Below, one piece after another: positions 35,254 through 45,223 of a DNA stretch of 64,000 bases. The DNA comes from Saprospiraceae bacterium (GTDB lineage Bacteria > Bacteroidota > Bacteroidia > Chitinophagales > Saprospiraceae), in the NCBI GenBank assembly GCA_016787415.1, contig JAEUUT010000229.1, positions 1 to 64,000 on the forward strand. Reading direction: 5' to 3'. How positions within the stretch are numbered: position 1 is the first letter of the stretch; each line of letters begins with the position of its first letter. Under the pieces are notes generated by a model. The model saw nothing but the letters and a program-made list of their open reading frames with translations. It was not told where the DNA came from and did no database searches. Made by a program: the position numbers and the translations under genes.

Positions 35254-37287
35254 TCACTCCAGTTTAAACCGCACCGGCATCGTGTATTCCACCCGAACTT
35301 TTTGACCGTTTTTCTTACCAGGCGTCCATTTGGGCATAGATTCCACGAGTCGTTTGGCTTCTTGTCCGCAGCCGCCGCCGATGTCGCGTACGAGGGTAAT
35401 GTTGCTGATGGAACCGTCTTTTTCAATGACAAATTTGATGGCGACCATGCCCTGAATACCGTTTTCGGCGGCCAGGCGCGGGTATTTCAGGTTACGGATT
35501 AGATACTGATTCAGGGAGTCCTTCCCGCCCGGGAATTCAGGAGGCTCCTGGATATCGAACATATTAAAAATCATATCAGGCGTTTCAACAGCGGGCGGCG
35601 GCGGCGCTTCTACAGGAGGAGGCGCTTCGTCCGTCTCAACGACAGGCGGCGCTTCTTCCATCACTTCTACTACCTCCTCTTTCGCCGAGGGCCGCTCCGC
35701 TTTTACAGGGGGCTGCTCCGGTTGCTTAAAAAGAAAATCCTTGCCCGATTCGGTGATGCCCAGCCATTCGCCATAAACCATGCCCTGGCGGAAGGCGACG
35801 GCTACGAGTTTTTCCTTTGTCTTTTTTGAAAATCGAAACTGGTCGTGCTGCGACTGATCGGGCTCGTTGACCCACTCATATTCGCCGGAGTGAATGCGTT
35901 TCAGTTGCGGATTGTACAGCTCGTATGTTCGGCCGACCTGCACCCGATAATAACCATTGTAGAAGCGACTGTAATAGTCGTATATGAATTCGGCCTTTTG
36001 CGGCGCCTCCAACGGGATAAAACCGACCCGACCTGCCAATGTTTTTTTGCCGATCAATACTTTGGGATCAGCGGTAAATTGCAGCAGCAGGTATTCAGGT
36101 GGCAACAGCACATTGCCCTTGAGGTCGACGGCCATTTTTAATTCTGGTTGTTGCGGGTCGAAAGGGGCCATTTCCACGATCAGCGCGTGTTTTTCACTCA
36201 GGTAAGTCACCTGACTGGAACCTTCCGGGCGAATTACCAGGCCGTCGTTGCGGATCAGGAACTGCCGCCGTGGCTCGGTTTGATACACCATGAGGTAGCG
36301 CTCGGGGTGGCTGTCCGGTATTTTTCCATAGCCGTTTTCCGAAACGTGCACAGTTGAAAATCGATATTGCATGGGCAAAATCTGGGCGCCGTCAGCAGCG
36401 AGCATACCTCCCAGGTCATCCTTGGTTTCATCATACACCAGATACGTTTTCCCAAATACCACAATACTTTGTTTGGCAAACGGAACCACGATTTTACCCG
36501 CATAATCATACACGCCTGTTGAAACCGGCATGAATTGTTCATCGACTTTTACGGCAATAAAATGCCCGGGAAGCCCATGTTTGATTCGAAAATACTCGAA
36601 AGGAATGACCGTTTCACCTTTTGAATTGATTACGCCTTTTTCGTAGCGTCCTTTTGATAAAATGGTCAGTTCTCCATTGGTCCAGACACCTGCCGTCGGG
36701 TCGGGTGGGTACACCGGCTTGCCGTCCAGTTTGTACGCCCGGTCTTTATGGTCGTAGCCTTCTACGGAAAAACATAGGTTGTCCATCTCGATGGGCGACA
36801 GGCGCCGCCCCACGATTTTATATAACAGGCGGCCTCTCAGGTCGTAGAACTGGTAAAAGGAATCCACATCTACTTTTCCCACCAACAATTGAGGCGTGAT
36901 GGCCCGCACGTATCTGAATTTTTCGGGTAAAATGACTTTCCCACGCCCATCGACCATACCCCAGGTGTTGGGCATCTTGTAATTTCTGGTGACAGCGGCG
37001 TAGCCGTATTGCGACGGGAAGCCGGGAAGATTGGGTTCTATTTTTTCATAAATCAATGGAATACGGTAGCGGCCCTTCTCATCAATCGCACCCATTTTGC
37101 CGTCTTTTTTGACCGCCATGATGGTGTCGAAATTGGGCTGCACTTCGTCGTAAATGGCTGGCGCGATGATGTTCCATTCCCGATCCTGGTAGCCCCATTT
37201 CCCGGTAGCAGGATCCTGAAAACGGGATTGGGCTATCACCCCATTTGTGTACAAACAAACGAGTAGAGTGAACGCAATAATTTTCAT
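35254..37287 (-). CDS. WG-repeat protein with C-terminal TonB domain
   Basis: The 677-residue product has a signal peptide (MKIIAFTLLVCLYTNGVIAQ). WG repeats follow (GKWGYQDREWNIIAPAIYDE, GAIDEKGRYRIPLIYEKI and others to about 500), then a Pro/Glu-rich linker (EEAPPVVETDEAPPPVEAPP). A TonB C-terminal domain ends the protein (NLKYPRLAAENGIQGMVAIKF ... KWTPGKKNGQKVRVEYTMP). TonB normally links inner-membrane ExbBD to outer-membrane receptors. Here a cleavable signal and no N-terminal TM anchor suggest a different, possibly structural, use. ATG 37287 was chosen for its signal peptide. The gene lies 13 bases after the leucine-rich gene, so co-transcription is likely. Confidence 0.87.
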   Translation of the reverse strand: MKIIAFTLLVCLYTNGVIAQSRFQDPATGKWGYQDREWNIIAPAIYDEVQPNFDTIMAVKKDGKMGAIDEKGRYRIPLIYEKIEPNLPGFPSQYGYAAVTRNYKMPNTWGMVDGRGKVILPEKFRYVRAITPQLLVGKVDVDSFYQFYDLRGRLLYKIVGRRLSPIEMDNLCFSVEGYDHKDRAYKLDGKPVYPPDPTAGVWTNGELTILSKGRYEKGVINSKGETVIPFEYFRIKHGLPGHFIAVKVDEQFMPVSTGVYDYAGKIVVPFAKQSIVVFGKTYLVYDETKDDLGGMLAADGAQILPMQYRFSTVHVSENGYGKIPDSHPERYLMVYQTEPRRQFLIRNDGLVIRPEGSSQVTYLSEKHALIVEMAPFDPQQPELKMAVDLKGNVLLPPEYLLLQFTADPKVLIGKKTLAGRVGFIPLEAPQKAEFIYDYYSRFYNGYYRVQVGRTYELYNPQLKRIHSGEYEWVNEPDQSQHDQFRFSKKTKEKLVAVAFRQGMVYGEWLGITESGKDFLFKQPEQPPVKAERPSAKEEVVEVMEEAPPVVETDEAPPPVEAPPPPAVETPDMIFNMFDIQEPPEFPGGKDSLNQYLIRNLKYPRLAAENGIQGMVAIKFVIEKDGSISNITLVRDIGGGCGQEAKRLVESMPKWTPGKKNGQKVRVEYTMPVRFKLE

Positions 37288-37300
37288 AAGAGGTTGATTT

Positions 37301-38632
37301 TTAAGGTTGTAAAACGAGAATCCGTTTGGTTTCGGCGTGTTGAGCATCCGACATTCGAATAAACCAAACAGATGAATTTGCCCTATCAAGGTAAGAAAAA
37401 TTTGGCAATACCCGGGTGATTTTTCGTTCGTTTTTTTCTAAAAAAAATGTGCGAATCAGGTGGCCGTCGGGGTCCAGGATTTCCACTTTCACAGGCCCAA
37501 TAAAGTCGTTTCCCAGGGTCACAAAAAGCGCTGTGCCTGCAAAAGCCGGGTTGGGAAAAACAGTGAACCCAGCGCTTCCCGAAACCTCTTCCAGGCCTAC
37601 GCTACAGGCCTCCAGAATTTCCTCGCCGGTGTTGCATCCCGGCAGGTTGTTTTCTATCAGCGTGGTATCGCCCGGCGCCGCCAGATACGAACAAATGGGG
37701 GCTACTGCGCACACGCTCAAACTGCTGTTGCCCGACAATAGCAAGCCACTGTTGATATGAAGATCGGCGCTGAGGGCAGATACATCCTGCAATTGCGGGT
37801 TGTCCATGAGCAGCAGCGATCCAAATGGGAATATATCGTAGGTGAAGGTGCGGAAATGTTCCAGGCCTTGCAGACTTTGGAGTTGCTGGTTGTAAGCCAA
37901 AGCGATGGTCGCGCCGCTTTCGAGGTAATCCAGTCCTGTCAGGTTGAGCAGCGAATCGCATTCCAGGATGACCGGCGCAGCAGCGTGCAGGTTTTCCAGT
38001 CCTTCGAGGTTTTTCAAGCGGTGGAGGCGCGTGAGCACCAACTGGTACTGCACGGTATCAAGGTTTTGGAGTCCGGCCAGGCTGTACAGCGGCATATCTC
38101 GCAATACCAGGTTCTGGCCCACATAGCGCAGGTTTTCCAGGCCAGCGAGCGAATGCATGTTGGATGCGCTCAGTTCCAAATGCTGTACCACACGTTCCAG
38201 CCCGTCGAATCCCTGCATATTTTGCGGCGGGGTTTCCGGCCCTATTTGCAGGCTGCCGCCGATGTAACGCAGATTTTCCAGTCCTGCAAACCCGGTCAAG
38301 AGCGGATTCTCGACGAATTTTAGGGTGCCGCCGATATACCGCAGGCTGTCCAGCCCATGCAAGTCGCTCAGGCTGGATTTCAAGACATCCACATTCCCCA
38401 GAATGCTGTCGACGCCGGAAAATCCATTCAAATTCAGAATCGGGTCACTCGAATTCTGGCTTGTTTCAATTCTTACATTGGCAGAAATGGTGTGGCAATT
38501 CGGGTATTGTACGCCAAAGTTGTCAATCTGTGCCTGTGCATAAAAAAAGTAGGCATTGACGGGGCATTGGCCGGAAGTGATGCGGCTGCCTAATAGCAGG
38601 GGCAGGAACAGGATGCATATCAAGTGTTTCAT
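37301..38632 (-). CDS. Leucine-rich (receptor-L-like) T9SS cargo protein
   Basis: The 443-residue product has a signal peptide (to about 21, TSGQ). A solenoid follows with repeats of about 22-24 residues containing GLENLRYIGGSL / GLDSLRYIGGTL-type motifs (about 65-290), typical of receptor-L or irregular leucine-rich repeats. A type A T9SS tail is present (TVFPNPAFAGTALFVTL ... near 350-443). The surface-exposed solenoid may bind proteins or glycans. It precedes the TonB-WG gene by 13 bases. Confidence 0.85.
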   Translation of the reverse strand: MKHLICILFLPLLLGSRITSGQCPVNAYFFYAQAQIDNFGVQYPNCHTISANVRIETSQNSSDPILNLNGFSGVDSILGNVDVLKSSLSDLHGLDSLRYIGGTLKFVENPLLTGFAGLENLRYIGGSLQIGPETPPQNMQGFDGLERVVQHLELSASNMHSLAGLENLRYVGQNLVLRDMPLYSLAGLQNLDTVQYQLVLTRLHRLKNLEGLENLHAAAPVILECDSLLNLTGLDYLESGATIALAYNQQLQSLQGLEHFRTFTYDIFPFGSLLLMDNPQLQDVSALSADLHINSGLLLSGNSSLSVCAVAPICSYLAAPGDTTLIENNLPGCNTGEEILEACSVGLEEVSGSAGFTVFPNPAFAGTALFVTLGNDFIGPVKVEILDPDGHLIRTFFLEKNERKITRVLPNFSYLDRANSSVWFIRMSDAQHAETKRILVLQP

Positions 38633-38690
38633 TAAATTGCTTCACAAAAAATGAATTTAAAAAATTGATTTTCAAGGCAATTGTGCGCAA

Positions 38691-41417
38691 TCACAGTTTG
38701 AAAACCAGTTTAGATACCACGTGTGCGCCACCCAGGATACGAATAAACCCTGCCGACCAATTTTCCCCTGCCAAAGGCAGCAGCATGTTGAAAATCCGCT
38801 CGTTTTTGTTGGCCAAAAAGGTGCTGGTCACACGGCCGTCCAGCCCGACAAGTTCCACTTGCAGTGGCCCGTAATAGCCGTTGTTCAGCGTAATCCTGAC
38901 AGGAGCGTCCGCCGTCGCAGGGTTGGGCGACACCTCAAAATCCAGCGTTTCATTTACATCTGAGGTCGCCATCACATCGGGGCATTCCGGTAAAGGGTCG
39001 TTTACAGTCCTGAAAACGGAATTGGTAATAACCGGCGCATTGAAATCAAAATAAATCGCTGCCCGGTTGCGAATGATGGCGCCGAGCGTCACATCGGGTT
39101 TCTGTGCTATTTCAAACTGTACAAACCCCTGTGAGGCCGCCACGCTGGACGAACTGTCGGGCAAATGAATATCGTCAAAAACAAAGGCCAGCGTAACAGA
39201 ATCCAGTCGTTCCACCACCATGTCGTGGCTGGAAGCCAGCACTTGCAAGGTGTTCAAGTCGAGTTGAACAGGCAAGGTATCCAGGATGCGGACGTTGATA
39301 GCCGAAGCCGTACCTGTGTTTTGAAAACGAATAGAGTATATCAGTTTTTCGGTAGGCAAAATGGCTTTTTCTTCACACACACCTGCCGGAGCAGCAGCAA
39401 TATCGTTGGGGTCGTACGAGCCAACGATGGTATCTCTGAACAGTTGTAGGTTGTTGGTAAGCAGCGTTTCGCCAGGTGTTTCGGCCCAGGCGCGCAGGTG
39501 AACGAGATTGCCCAGTATGGCAAAGTTGGGCAGCCACACTTCGAGCGCCACTTGAAGCGGTTCATCGTAGTTCCACTGTGTTTGCTGCCAGATCAAGGTG
39601 TCGTTCTGAATAGCAGTGGGCGGCGGCTCTGCCGACAACAGTAGCAGCACAGGATCGAGCGCCATTTTAACCGTACCGTTTACCGGATTACAGCCCAAAT
39701 TGGCTGCACCGAAATGAATCAGCGCCGGGAAACCTGGCCTGAATTCAGTGGCAAAAATGGGCCTGACTTCCAAATCAAAAAGCCCTGGCGCATTGTCAGA
39801 CACCCCGTCTATCCAAATCTGTCGGCGGCGGTGGCAACCTGCGGCATCTGTCATTTGAATGGCGTAATAGCCGCTTTGGCTAAAATAAGCGATCGAATCT
39901 ATCTGCGTTGGGGCTGTTTCCCATTCGTAAGTATAGGGCGCAGTTCCGCCAAAAGCCACCGCTCGCGCCGTGCCGTCGGTATCGCAGCCAACGGGCGCCA
40001 CATCCAGAAACTTCATGCCGAGCGAGGGGCACTGTTCGTTCAGTTTCACCCAAAATACACGCTGCGGATAAGGCGCTACGGCTGCATACAACTGTTCATC
40101 CGGCCCAGGATTCAGGTCGATCGTTCCTTCGAACATGCCGGTTAGAAAAACGTTGTTCTGCGCGTCGATGGCGATGGCATGGGCGGCCGACCACAGCGTA
40201 GCAGGAAATCGAAGTTCGGACAGCACATCGCCGGTTGCTCCGTCTATTTTTTTGTAAACGGCATCCGTTCGGTCGTGCAATAGGCTGTTTTCAGGCCGCC
40301 AGCAGTGCAGGTCGCCTGCCTGATCGACGCGGAATTGCAAATGTTCGAGCGCCGTGGCATTCAAGGTATTTTCACCGAGATAATAAGCATTATCCAGTGT
40401 GCCATCGGGTGTGTACCGATTTACCTGCACGCCTCCCTGCACAAGGGTGGAAGCATACGCATTTCCAGCAGCGTCTGTTGCCACCCGGGTAGGCATTGTG
40501 CTGCCCGTCTGGTAGCGTTGCGCCCATTCAAAATCCAGCGCATCGCTGCATTTCATCATATACCCGTTGTGGAGTTGCCCGCTTTGCAGGGAAAGCCAGA
40601 ATGATTCGGTGTCGGAGGGGTCTACATCACAATCGCCGAAAAACATGCCGCCTACCCGTAGGTCGCCGGAAGCATCGGCCGCAATGCCATAGCAATAGTC
40701 TCGCTGTGCGCCGCCAATGCGGCGGCTGCGGGTTTCCAAAACGTTGTAATTGAACGGATTGTACTGGTAAATGAACCCGTCCGTTTGCCCGGCACTTACC
40801 TGATTGCGCGATGCGCTGCCAGGGAATAGTGTGCCTTCAAAAAAACCTGTCACCGTAATTCGTCCGTCAGCATGCACATAAAAATCGGTACTGCGGCAGG
40901 TGTTGTTGCCAAAAATGACTTCGGCAAACACAAACTCCCCGTCTGGATTAAAGGTGAGCAACACATCGGAAGCATCGGCATTGATCGTATCGGTAAGACC
41001 GGGATACACAAACAATTTCCCACTCGTAGTGCTTTGCACACTAAACAGTACATGCACATGGCCGCCGGGATCTACTTCAATGTTGTGGTTGCCGGGGTTG
41101 CCCAATGCAGCCGGGCCTGTAAAGTACATAAACGCATCAGGGGCGCCCACGCTACGTAACCAGATGGGTTGGCCGCTCGGGTCGAATTTGGCAACAAAAG
41201 CCACGGCTTTGTTCGATGGGCCAGGAATTGGCCACCCCTGGGCAATGTCGTGATTGCCCAAGTCAAACCCGGCCAGATACAGATTGCCTTCGGCATCCAC
41301 AGTGGTCGACATGCTGGGCGTAAGCCAGGCAAATCCTTTGGCCCATACAAGATCCTGTGCAAGGCCCATTTGAACGAACCAAGAGGCCGACACGACAAGG
41401 AGGAGTAGTTTTTTCAT
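38691..41417 (-). CDS. Large T9SS cargo protein with SBBP-type propeller and conserved repeat domain
   Basis: The 908-residue product has a signal peptide (MKKLLLLVVSASWFVQMGLAQ). Propeller-like repeats follow, with phrases such as STTVDAEGNLYLAGF and AIDAQNNVFLTGMFEGTIDL, typical of SBBP blades. Then comes a segment SYDPNDIAAAPAG with IRFQNTGTASAINVRILDTLP, a conserved bacteroidete surface domain (DUF7619/TIGR01451-like). A T9SS tail ends it. No catalytic motif is seen. ATG 41417 was chosen for the signal peptide; 40 upstream codons were discarded. It lies 28 bases after the next T9SS gene. Confidence 0.83.
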   Translation of the reverse strand: MKKLLLLVVSASWFVQMGLAQDLVWAKGFAWLTPSMSTTVDAEGNLYLAGFDLGNHDIAQGWPIPGPSNKAVAFVAKFDPSGQPIWLRSVGAPDAFMYFTGPAALGNPGNHNIEVDPGGHVHVLFSVQSTTSGKLFVYPGLTDTINADASDVLLTFNPDGEFVFAEVIFGNNTCRSTDFYVHADGRITVTGFFEGTLFPGSASRNQVSAGQTDGFIYQYNPFNYNVLETRSRRIGGAQRDYCYGIAADASGDLRVGGMFFGDCDVDPSDTESFWLSLQSGQLHNGYMMKCSDALDFEWAQRYQTGSTMPTRVATDAAGNAYASTLVQGGVQVNRYTPDGTLDNAYYLGENTLNATALEHLQFRVDQAGDLHCWRPENSLLHDRTDAVYKKIDGATGDVLSELRFPATLWSAAHAIAIDAQNNVFLTGMFEGTIDLNPGPDEQLYAAVAPYPQRVFWVKLNEQCPSLGMKFLDVAPVGCDTDGTARAVAFGGTAPYTYEWETAPTQIDSIAYFSQSGYYAIQMTDAAGCHRRRQIWIDGVSDNAPGLFDLEVRPIFATEFRPGFPALIHFGAANLGCNPVNGTVKMALDPVLLLLSAEPPPTAIQNDTLIWQQTQWNYDEPLQVALEVWLPNFAILGNLVHLRAWAETPGETLLTNNLQLFRDTIVGSYDPNDIAAAPAGVCEEKAILPTEKLIYSIRFQNTGTASAINVRILDTLPVQLDLNTLQVLASSHDMVVERLDSVTLAFVFDDIHLPDSSSSVAASQGFVQFEIAQKPDVTLGAIIRNRAAIYFDFNAPVITNSVFRTVNDPLPECPDVMATSDVNETLDFEVSPNPATADAPVRITLNNGYYGPLQVELVGLDGRVTSTFLANKNERIFNMLLPLAGENWSAGFIRILGGAHVVSKLVFKL

Positions 41418-41445
41418 GTATTGCTTTTTTGTTTGAATGTTGTGG

Positions 41446-44400
41446 TTAATTCCCGGCCTTCCACAGGATACGCCCCGCGCCTGCCCGTACGCCATTTTCA
41501 AAAACCTCGATGACATACACGCCGCTTGGCAAACCATTTCGCCGAAGGGTGGCGCTCGTACCCTGAAACGTTTGCTGTGCTACCTGCCGACCATATACAT
41601 CGGATATGTGGATGGTTCCGTTTTTGAAAAACCGACCGTTTGAGGAAATATGCGCCCAGGCGCCAGCCGGATTGGGGAAAATGGATACAGGCGCCGGCAG
41701 CATGTTTTCTGCAATGAAATCGATAAAGTTATACGCCAAAAATCCGGTATCCACCGTGTGAAACACCGTATTGGTTATCACCGGCTCGTTGAAATCAAAG
41801 TAAATCCCGACGCTGTTTTCCAGCACGGTTCCAAGCGGCGTGGTATCGGCAGGCGCTATGTTGAACGCGACGAATCCGTGCGAAGCGGCCTCGTTCACAT
41901 TCGAATCGGGCAGCATAATGTTGTTGAAAACAAAGGTCAGAATGCCGTTTCCACTGATGTCCCACTGATATGGATGGGACGAAGCGCCCGGCCGGAAAGT
42001 CGCCACATCCAGCCAGGGCGACAGGGTGTCGCGTATTGCTACGGTAAAAGCGGTATCGGTGCCGGTATTCTGAAATCGAATTTTGTAGTCGATGGGCGTG
42101 CGTGGCCAAATGTAGTGCTCCGCTTTCACACCCTCCGGCGTGGCGGATTTGTCGTTGGGGTCGTAAGCGCCTTTGAGCACGGTACAGGTTTGGGCATAAA
42201 ACGGCGAGGGCTGGTCGAAAGGGTATTGTGTGACAAACGAGTTGCCGGAACTTCCGTTGCAACCCGCTACAAAGGCGCTCACCAGCCCCGGGAACGGGTG
42301 GCCCGGCTCCTGCGGAATCTGAATGCGCTGGTAGCCGCTGCTGATGGGGAATGGAACAAGCACCGAGTCGCCCATCGGAATCTGTACGGGTACAATACGC
42401 ATGATGACTTCATCTTCAATGATGACATAATCCTGCTCCTCGGCCATGTTGCCAAAACCCCGGTTGCGCAACACGAAATAGGCCGTATCGCTCGTGCAGG
42501 AAGCCTCGGCTTGCAGGTCGGCGCCTGACCAACCGGGGCTGCCCATACAAAGCGTATCGGGCGTGATGTGCGCTGATACGCACAGCGTTTCACCCAGTTC
42601 GAGGGCACAATCGGGCACTACCGTCATGGAAAAATCGCCGCAAGCGCCATCGTCCACTTGCCCCAGGTTCACCCGAATGTGGCCGACCGACACCTCGGTG
42701 TAAGGCAATTCCAGGTTTTGCAGCGCCAGGCCCGCCGGAAGGCGAAGGTCGATGGCAGCATTGGCCGCCGGGGCTGTACCGAAATTGCAGTACCTGATCT
42801 GGTAAATATTCGGGAAGCAGCGCCGCAGGAAAGGTACGTCTATTTCCACCTGCATCAACGGGCATTCGGCCAGCACTTCTCCTGAAAAATCGAGGGTGTC
42901 GGCCAGGGTTTGCGTCAGGTCGATGTTGGGGGAGGCGTCGCAGTTTCCCCAAACAACTGCCGGAGGCAGCAGATCGATTTGATATAAACTGCTGTCCAAA
43001 GGCAGTTCATAATACCCGTTTGGATCGGTGATGGTGTACCATTTTTGTCCGTCAGGCGCCGTAGCGCGGGCGATCCACTGCGGCAGGCTGGGTTCCAGCA
43101 GGTCAGGGAAGCAGTTTTCGTTGGTATCACGCAATGCATTTCCCCGCAAAAAGCGAGGGAACGGTTCGAAGTAATAAAACGAATATGTATCGTGCAGCCA
43201 CACACCGCCGTTGGAGGCAGACACAATCTTTTCAATGGCGTAGTCACCCGTATTACTATTGTAGGAGGTGTAATTTTTCCATAAATAACCATCGTACACC
43301 TGCAAGTTCCTCAACGCAGATCCGCCGTTGGAAAAAGCCAGCCACAACCTGCCGGATGCATCAAATGCCATGTCGCGCAGGTTGTAGGTAGCGTACAAGC
43401 CGGAATTTTCAGGCGTCAGCACCGTCCATGCCGTGCCGTCGTAGCGCGCAAGCCCGGCTCCCGGCACAAACAACCACACTACCCCCTGTTTGTCAACATG
43501 AATTTCCAGCAGCGTGCCGTTTAATTCTGTAAATGGATAACCCACAGTATTGGCATCAAACACCGTCAACTGGCCATTTTTGTAGCGGTACACCTGGTCA
43601 AACACCGCCAGCCAGACAGCAGTATCCGGAGCGATGGTAAGCCCCGAAGCCGTTCTGGGCAGTACGAAACCCTGCCAGTCGCCGCCGGGTGGGCGCCTCA
43701 TGAGGTGATTCTGAATCGTCTGGCCGTTGCTGGTGGCAATCAGCGCCCACACACTGTTGTCTGGTGCAACGGCTATATTCAATCCATGAGCAGTCGGGTC
43801 GTCGACGGGTGCGGATACGCTCCAGTCTTGCCCGTCGAATTCCCAGACACCGGTTTCCGTTGCTGCGTACACGATGCCGTCGAAAGGAGAAACGGCCATG
43901 TCGTGCACTACCGGCCATTCTGCGCCGAGCGATTGGTGTCGGTACTGCCCAGTGGCCGGGTCATAATAGCCCATAAACCGGAGCCCGCCAAAAAACACCT
44001 TGCCATCCAGCCCGGCCGCTCCGGCATAGCCCATTTCCAAAAAACTGTTTTCATACACCTGCCAGCCCGTATCGTCGGCATAGCGGTACAGCGGATCGGG
44101 ATGGGTTCGGCTTGATATCCACATCGAACCGTCGGGGTCGGGGGTCATGCGGGCTTCCGGGTATTCAAATTCCGGAAAAGGGCTGTTGAGAATACCTCCC
44201 AGTTCGGTCCACGTATTTCCATCGCGGCGAATAAAATTAAAACTTGGTCCGGCGATTTGCAGCCAGATTCGATCCTGCGCATCTATGGCTATGGATTCAG
44301 CAAAAAATATGTTCTGAACTACCGATTGTGCGTATTCGGGGATGGACACGACCAGTTCGGGCTGTTGGAGATTGCCCTGCGGGAATTTCCATATTTCAGG

Positions 44401-45084
44401 AATCTGGCTGTTTTGGGCATAAAAAATGGCGAACAGATCGCCTGCGGCATTCCAGGTAAAATCAAAACCATACTGCCGGTTGGGTAAGGCGGCCTGAGAA
44501 GTTGCCCAGACAGTGTTATCCAGCCGCGCCAAAAACTGATTAGTAATCACCCAAATATGCCCGTCTGGCCCACGTTTCATGCGGCTTTGGCTGCTGAACG
44601 GTGTGGAAATGGCCTCCCAGCCCGAGCCTTGCTGCCGGTACATGATACTGCCGCCGCCCAGCACGATGCGGTTTTGGGTATCGGTAGTAATATCAATAAA
44701 TGACAGGTTGCCGATAACGGGTGTAAATGGGTCGGTTAGGGTTTCCCACTGAACGCCGTCGTAACGGCGAATGCCCCAAAAATCGTAATACACCAGCAGC
44801 CTGCCAGTGTTGTCGAGCGACATGGCAGTGGGCGCATTGGGCGGAAATCCGGAAAAATCATCCTGCGTCCAGCGGCCTAACAACTGGCCATTGCGCAACA
44901 TTTTGACCACGCCGTTGCCCGTACCCATCCATACCGTATCGGCTACCAGCAGATGGCTTTTGACGTTTGTCTGTTGTACCGGGATATGGAATTGCGCGGT
45001 AGCGGGTCCGACCGTACCGAGCAACAAACAACACATTAACCCAAGTGGCAACAACCATTGTTTGGAGACGCCCAAAGTATTCAT
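41446..45084 (-). CDS. Large T9SS cargo protein with two-component-regulator-type propeller
   Basis: The 1212-residue product has a signal peptide (about 1-30). Two seven-bladed-type propeller sets follow, with repeated VWMGTGNGVV / DGHIWVITNQFL / GVWLFVPGAGLARYDGTAW-like motifs (about 40-640). An SdrD-B-like domain (RGNALRDTNENCFPDLLEP) comes next, then the same SYDPNDK-type conserved domain and IRFQNTGTDTAF region as its neighbour. A T9SS tail ends it (SIFPNPAGAWAHISS). It heads the seven-gene group, with about 140 bases to the divergent upstream gene. No enzymatic activity is visible. Confidence 0.83.
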   Translation of the reverse strand: MNTLGVSKQWLLPLGLMCCLLLGTVGPATAQFHIPVQQTNVKSHLLVADTVWMGTGNGVVKMLRNGQLLGRWTQDDFSGFPPNAPTAMSLDNTGRLLVYYDFWGIRRYDGVQWETLTDPFTPVIGNLSFIDITTDTQNRIVLGGGSIMYRQQGSGWEAISTPFSSQSRMKRGPDGHIWVITNQFLARLDNTVWATSQAALPNRQYGFDFTWNAAGDLFAIFYAQNSQIPEIWKFPQGNLQQPELVVSIPEYAQSVVQNIFFAESIAIDAQDRIWLQIAGPSFNFIRRDGNTWTELGGILNSPFPEFEYPEARMTPDPDGSMWISSRTHPDPLYRYADDTGWQVYENSFLEMGYAGAAGLDGKVFFGGLRFMGYYDPATGQYRHQSLGAEWPVVHDMAVSPFDGIVYAATETGVWEFDGQDWSVSAPVDDPTAHGLNIAVAPDNSVWALIATSNGQTIQNHLMRRPPGGDWQGFVLPRTASGLTIAPDTAVWLAVFDQVYRYKNGQLTVFDANTVGYPFTELNGTLLEIHVDKQGVVWLFVPGAGLARYDGTAWTVLTPENSGLYATYNLRDMAFDASGRLWLAFSNGGSALRNLQVYDGYLWKNYTSYNSNTGDYAIEKIVSASNGGVWLHDTYSFYYFEPFPRFLRGNALRDTNENCFPDLLEPSLPQWIARATAPDGQKWYTITDPNGYYELPLDSSLYQIDLLPPAVVWGNCDASPNIDLTQTLADTLDFSGEVLAECPLMQVEIDVPFLRRCFPNIYQIRYCNFGTAPAANAAIDLRLPAGLALQNLELPYTEVSVGHIRVNLGQVDDGACGDFSMTVVPDCALELGETLCVSAHITPDTLCMGSPGWSGADLQAEASCTSDTAYFVLRNRGFGNMAEEQDYVIIEDEVIMRIVPVQIPMGDSVLVPFPISSGYQRIQIPQEPGHPFPGLVSAFVAGCNGSSGNSFVTQYPFDQPSPFYAQTCTVLKGAYDPNDKSATPEGVKAEHYIWPRTPIDYKIRFQNTGTDTAFTVAIRDTLSPWLDVATFRPGASSHPYQWDISGNGILTFVFNNIMLPDSNVNEAASHGFVAFNIAPADTTPLGTVLENSVGIYFDFNEPVITNTVFHTVDTGFLAYNFIDFIAENMLPAPVSIFPNPAGAWAHISSNGRFFKNGTIHISDVYGRQVAQQTFQGTSATLRRNGLPSGVYVIEVFENGVRAGAGRILWKAGN

Positions 45085-45223
45085 GCAACGAAAGTAGCCC
45101 CTCAGACGGTGTCGAAAGAATACATTTTCATCAATTTGCAAAAAATATTTTAGTGAAATAAAAATAAAATAAATTGATTTACAGTGTTTTATATCCTATT
45201 ACAATGTTATTTTGCAAAAAAAT

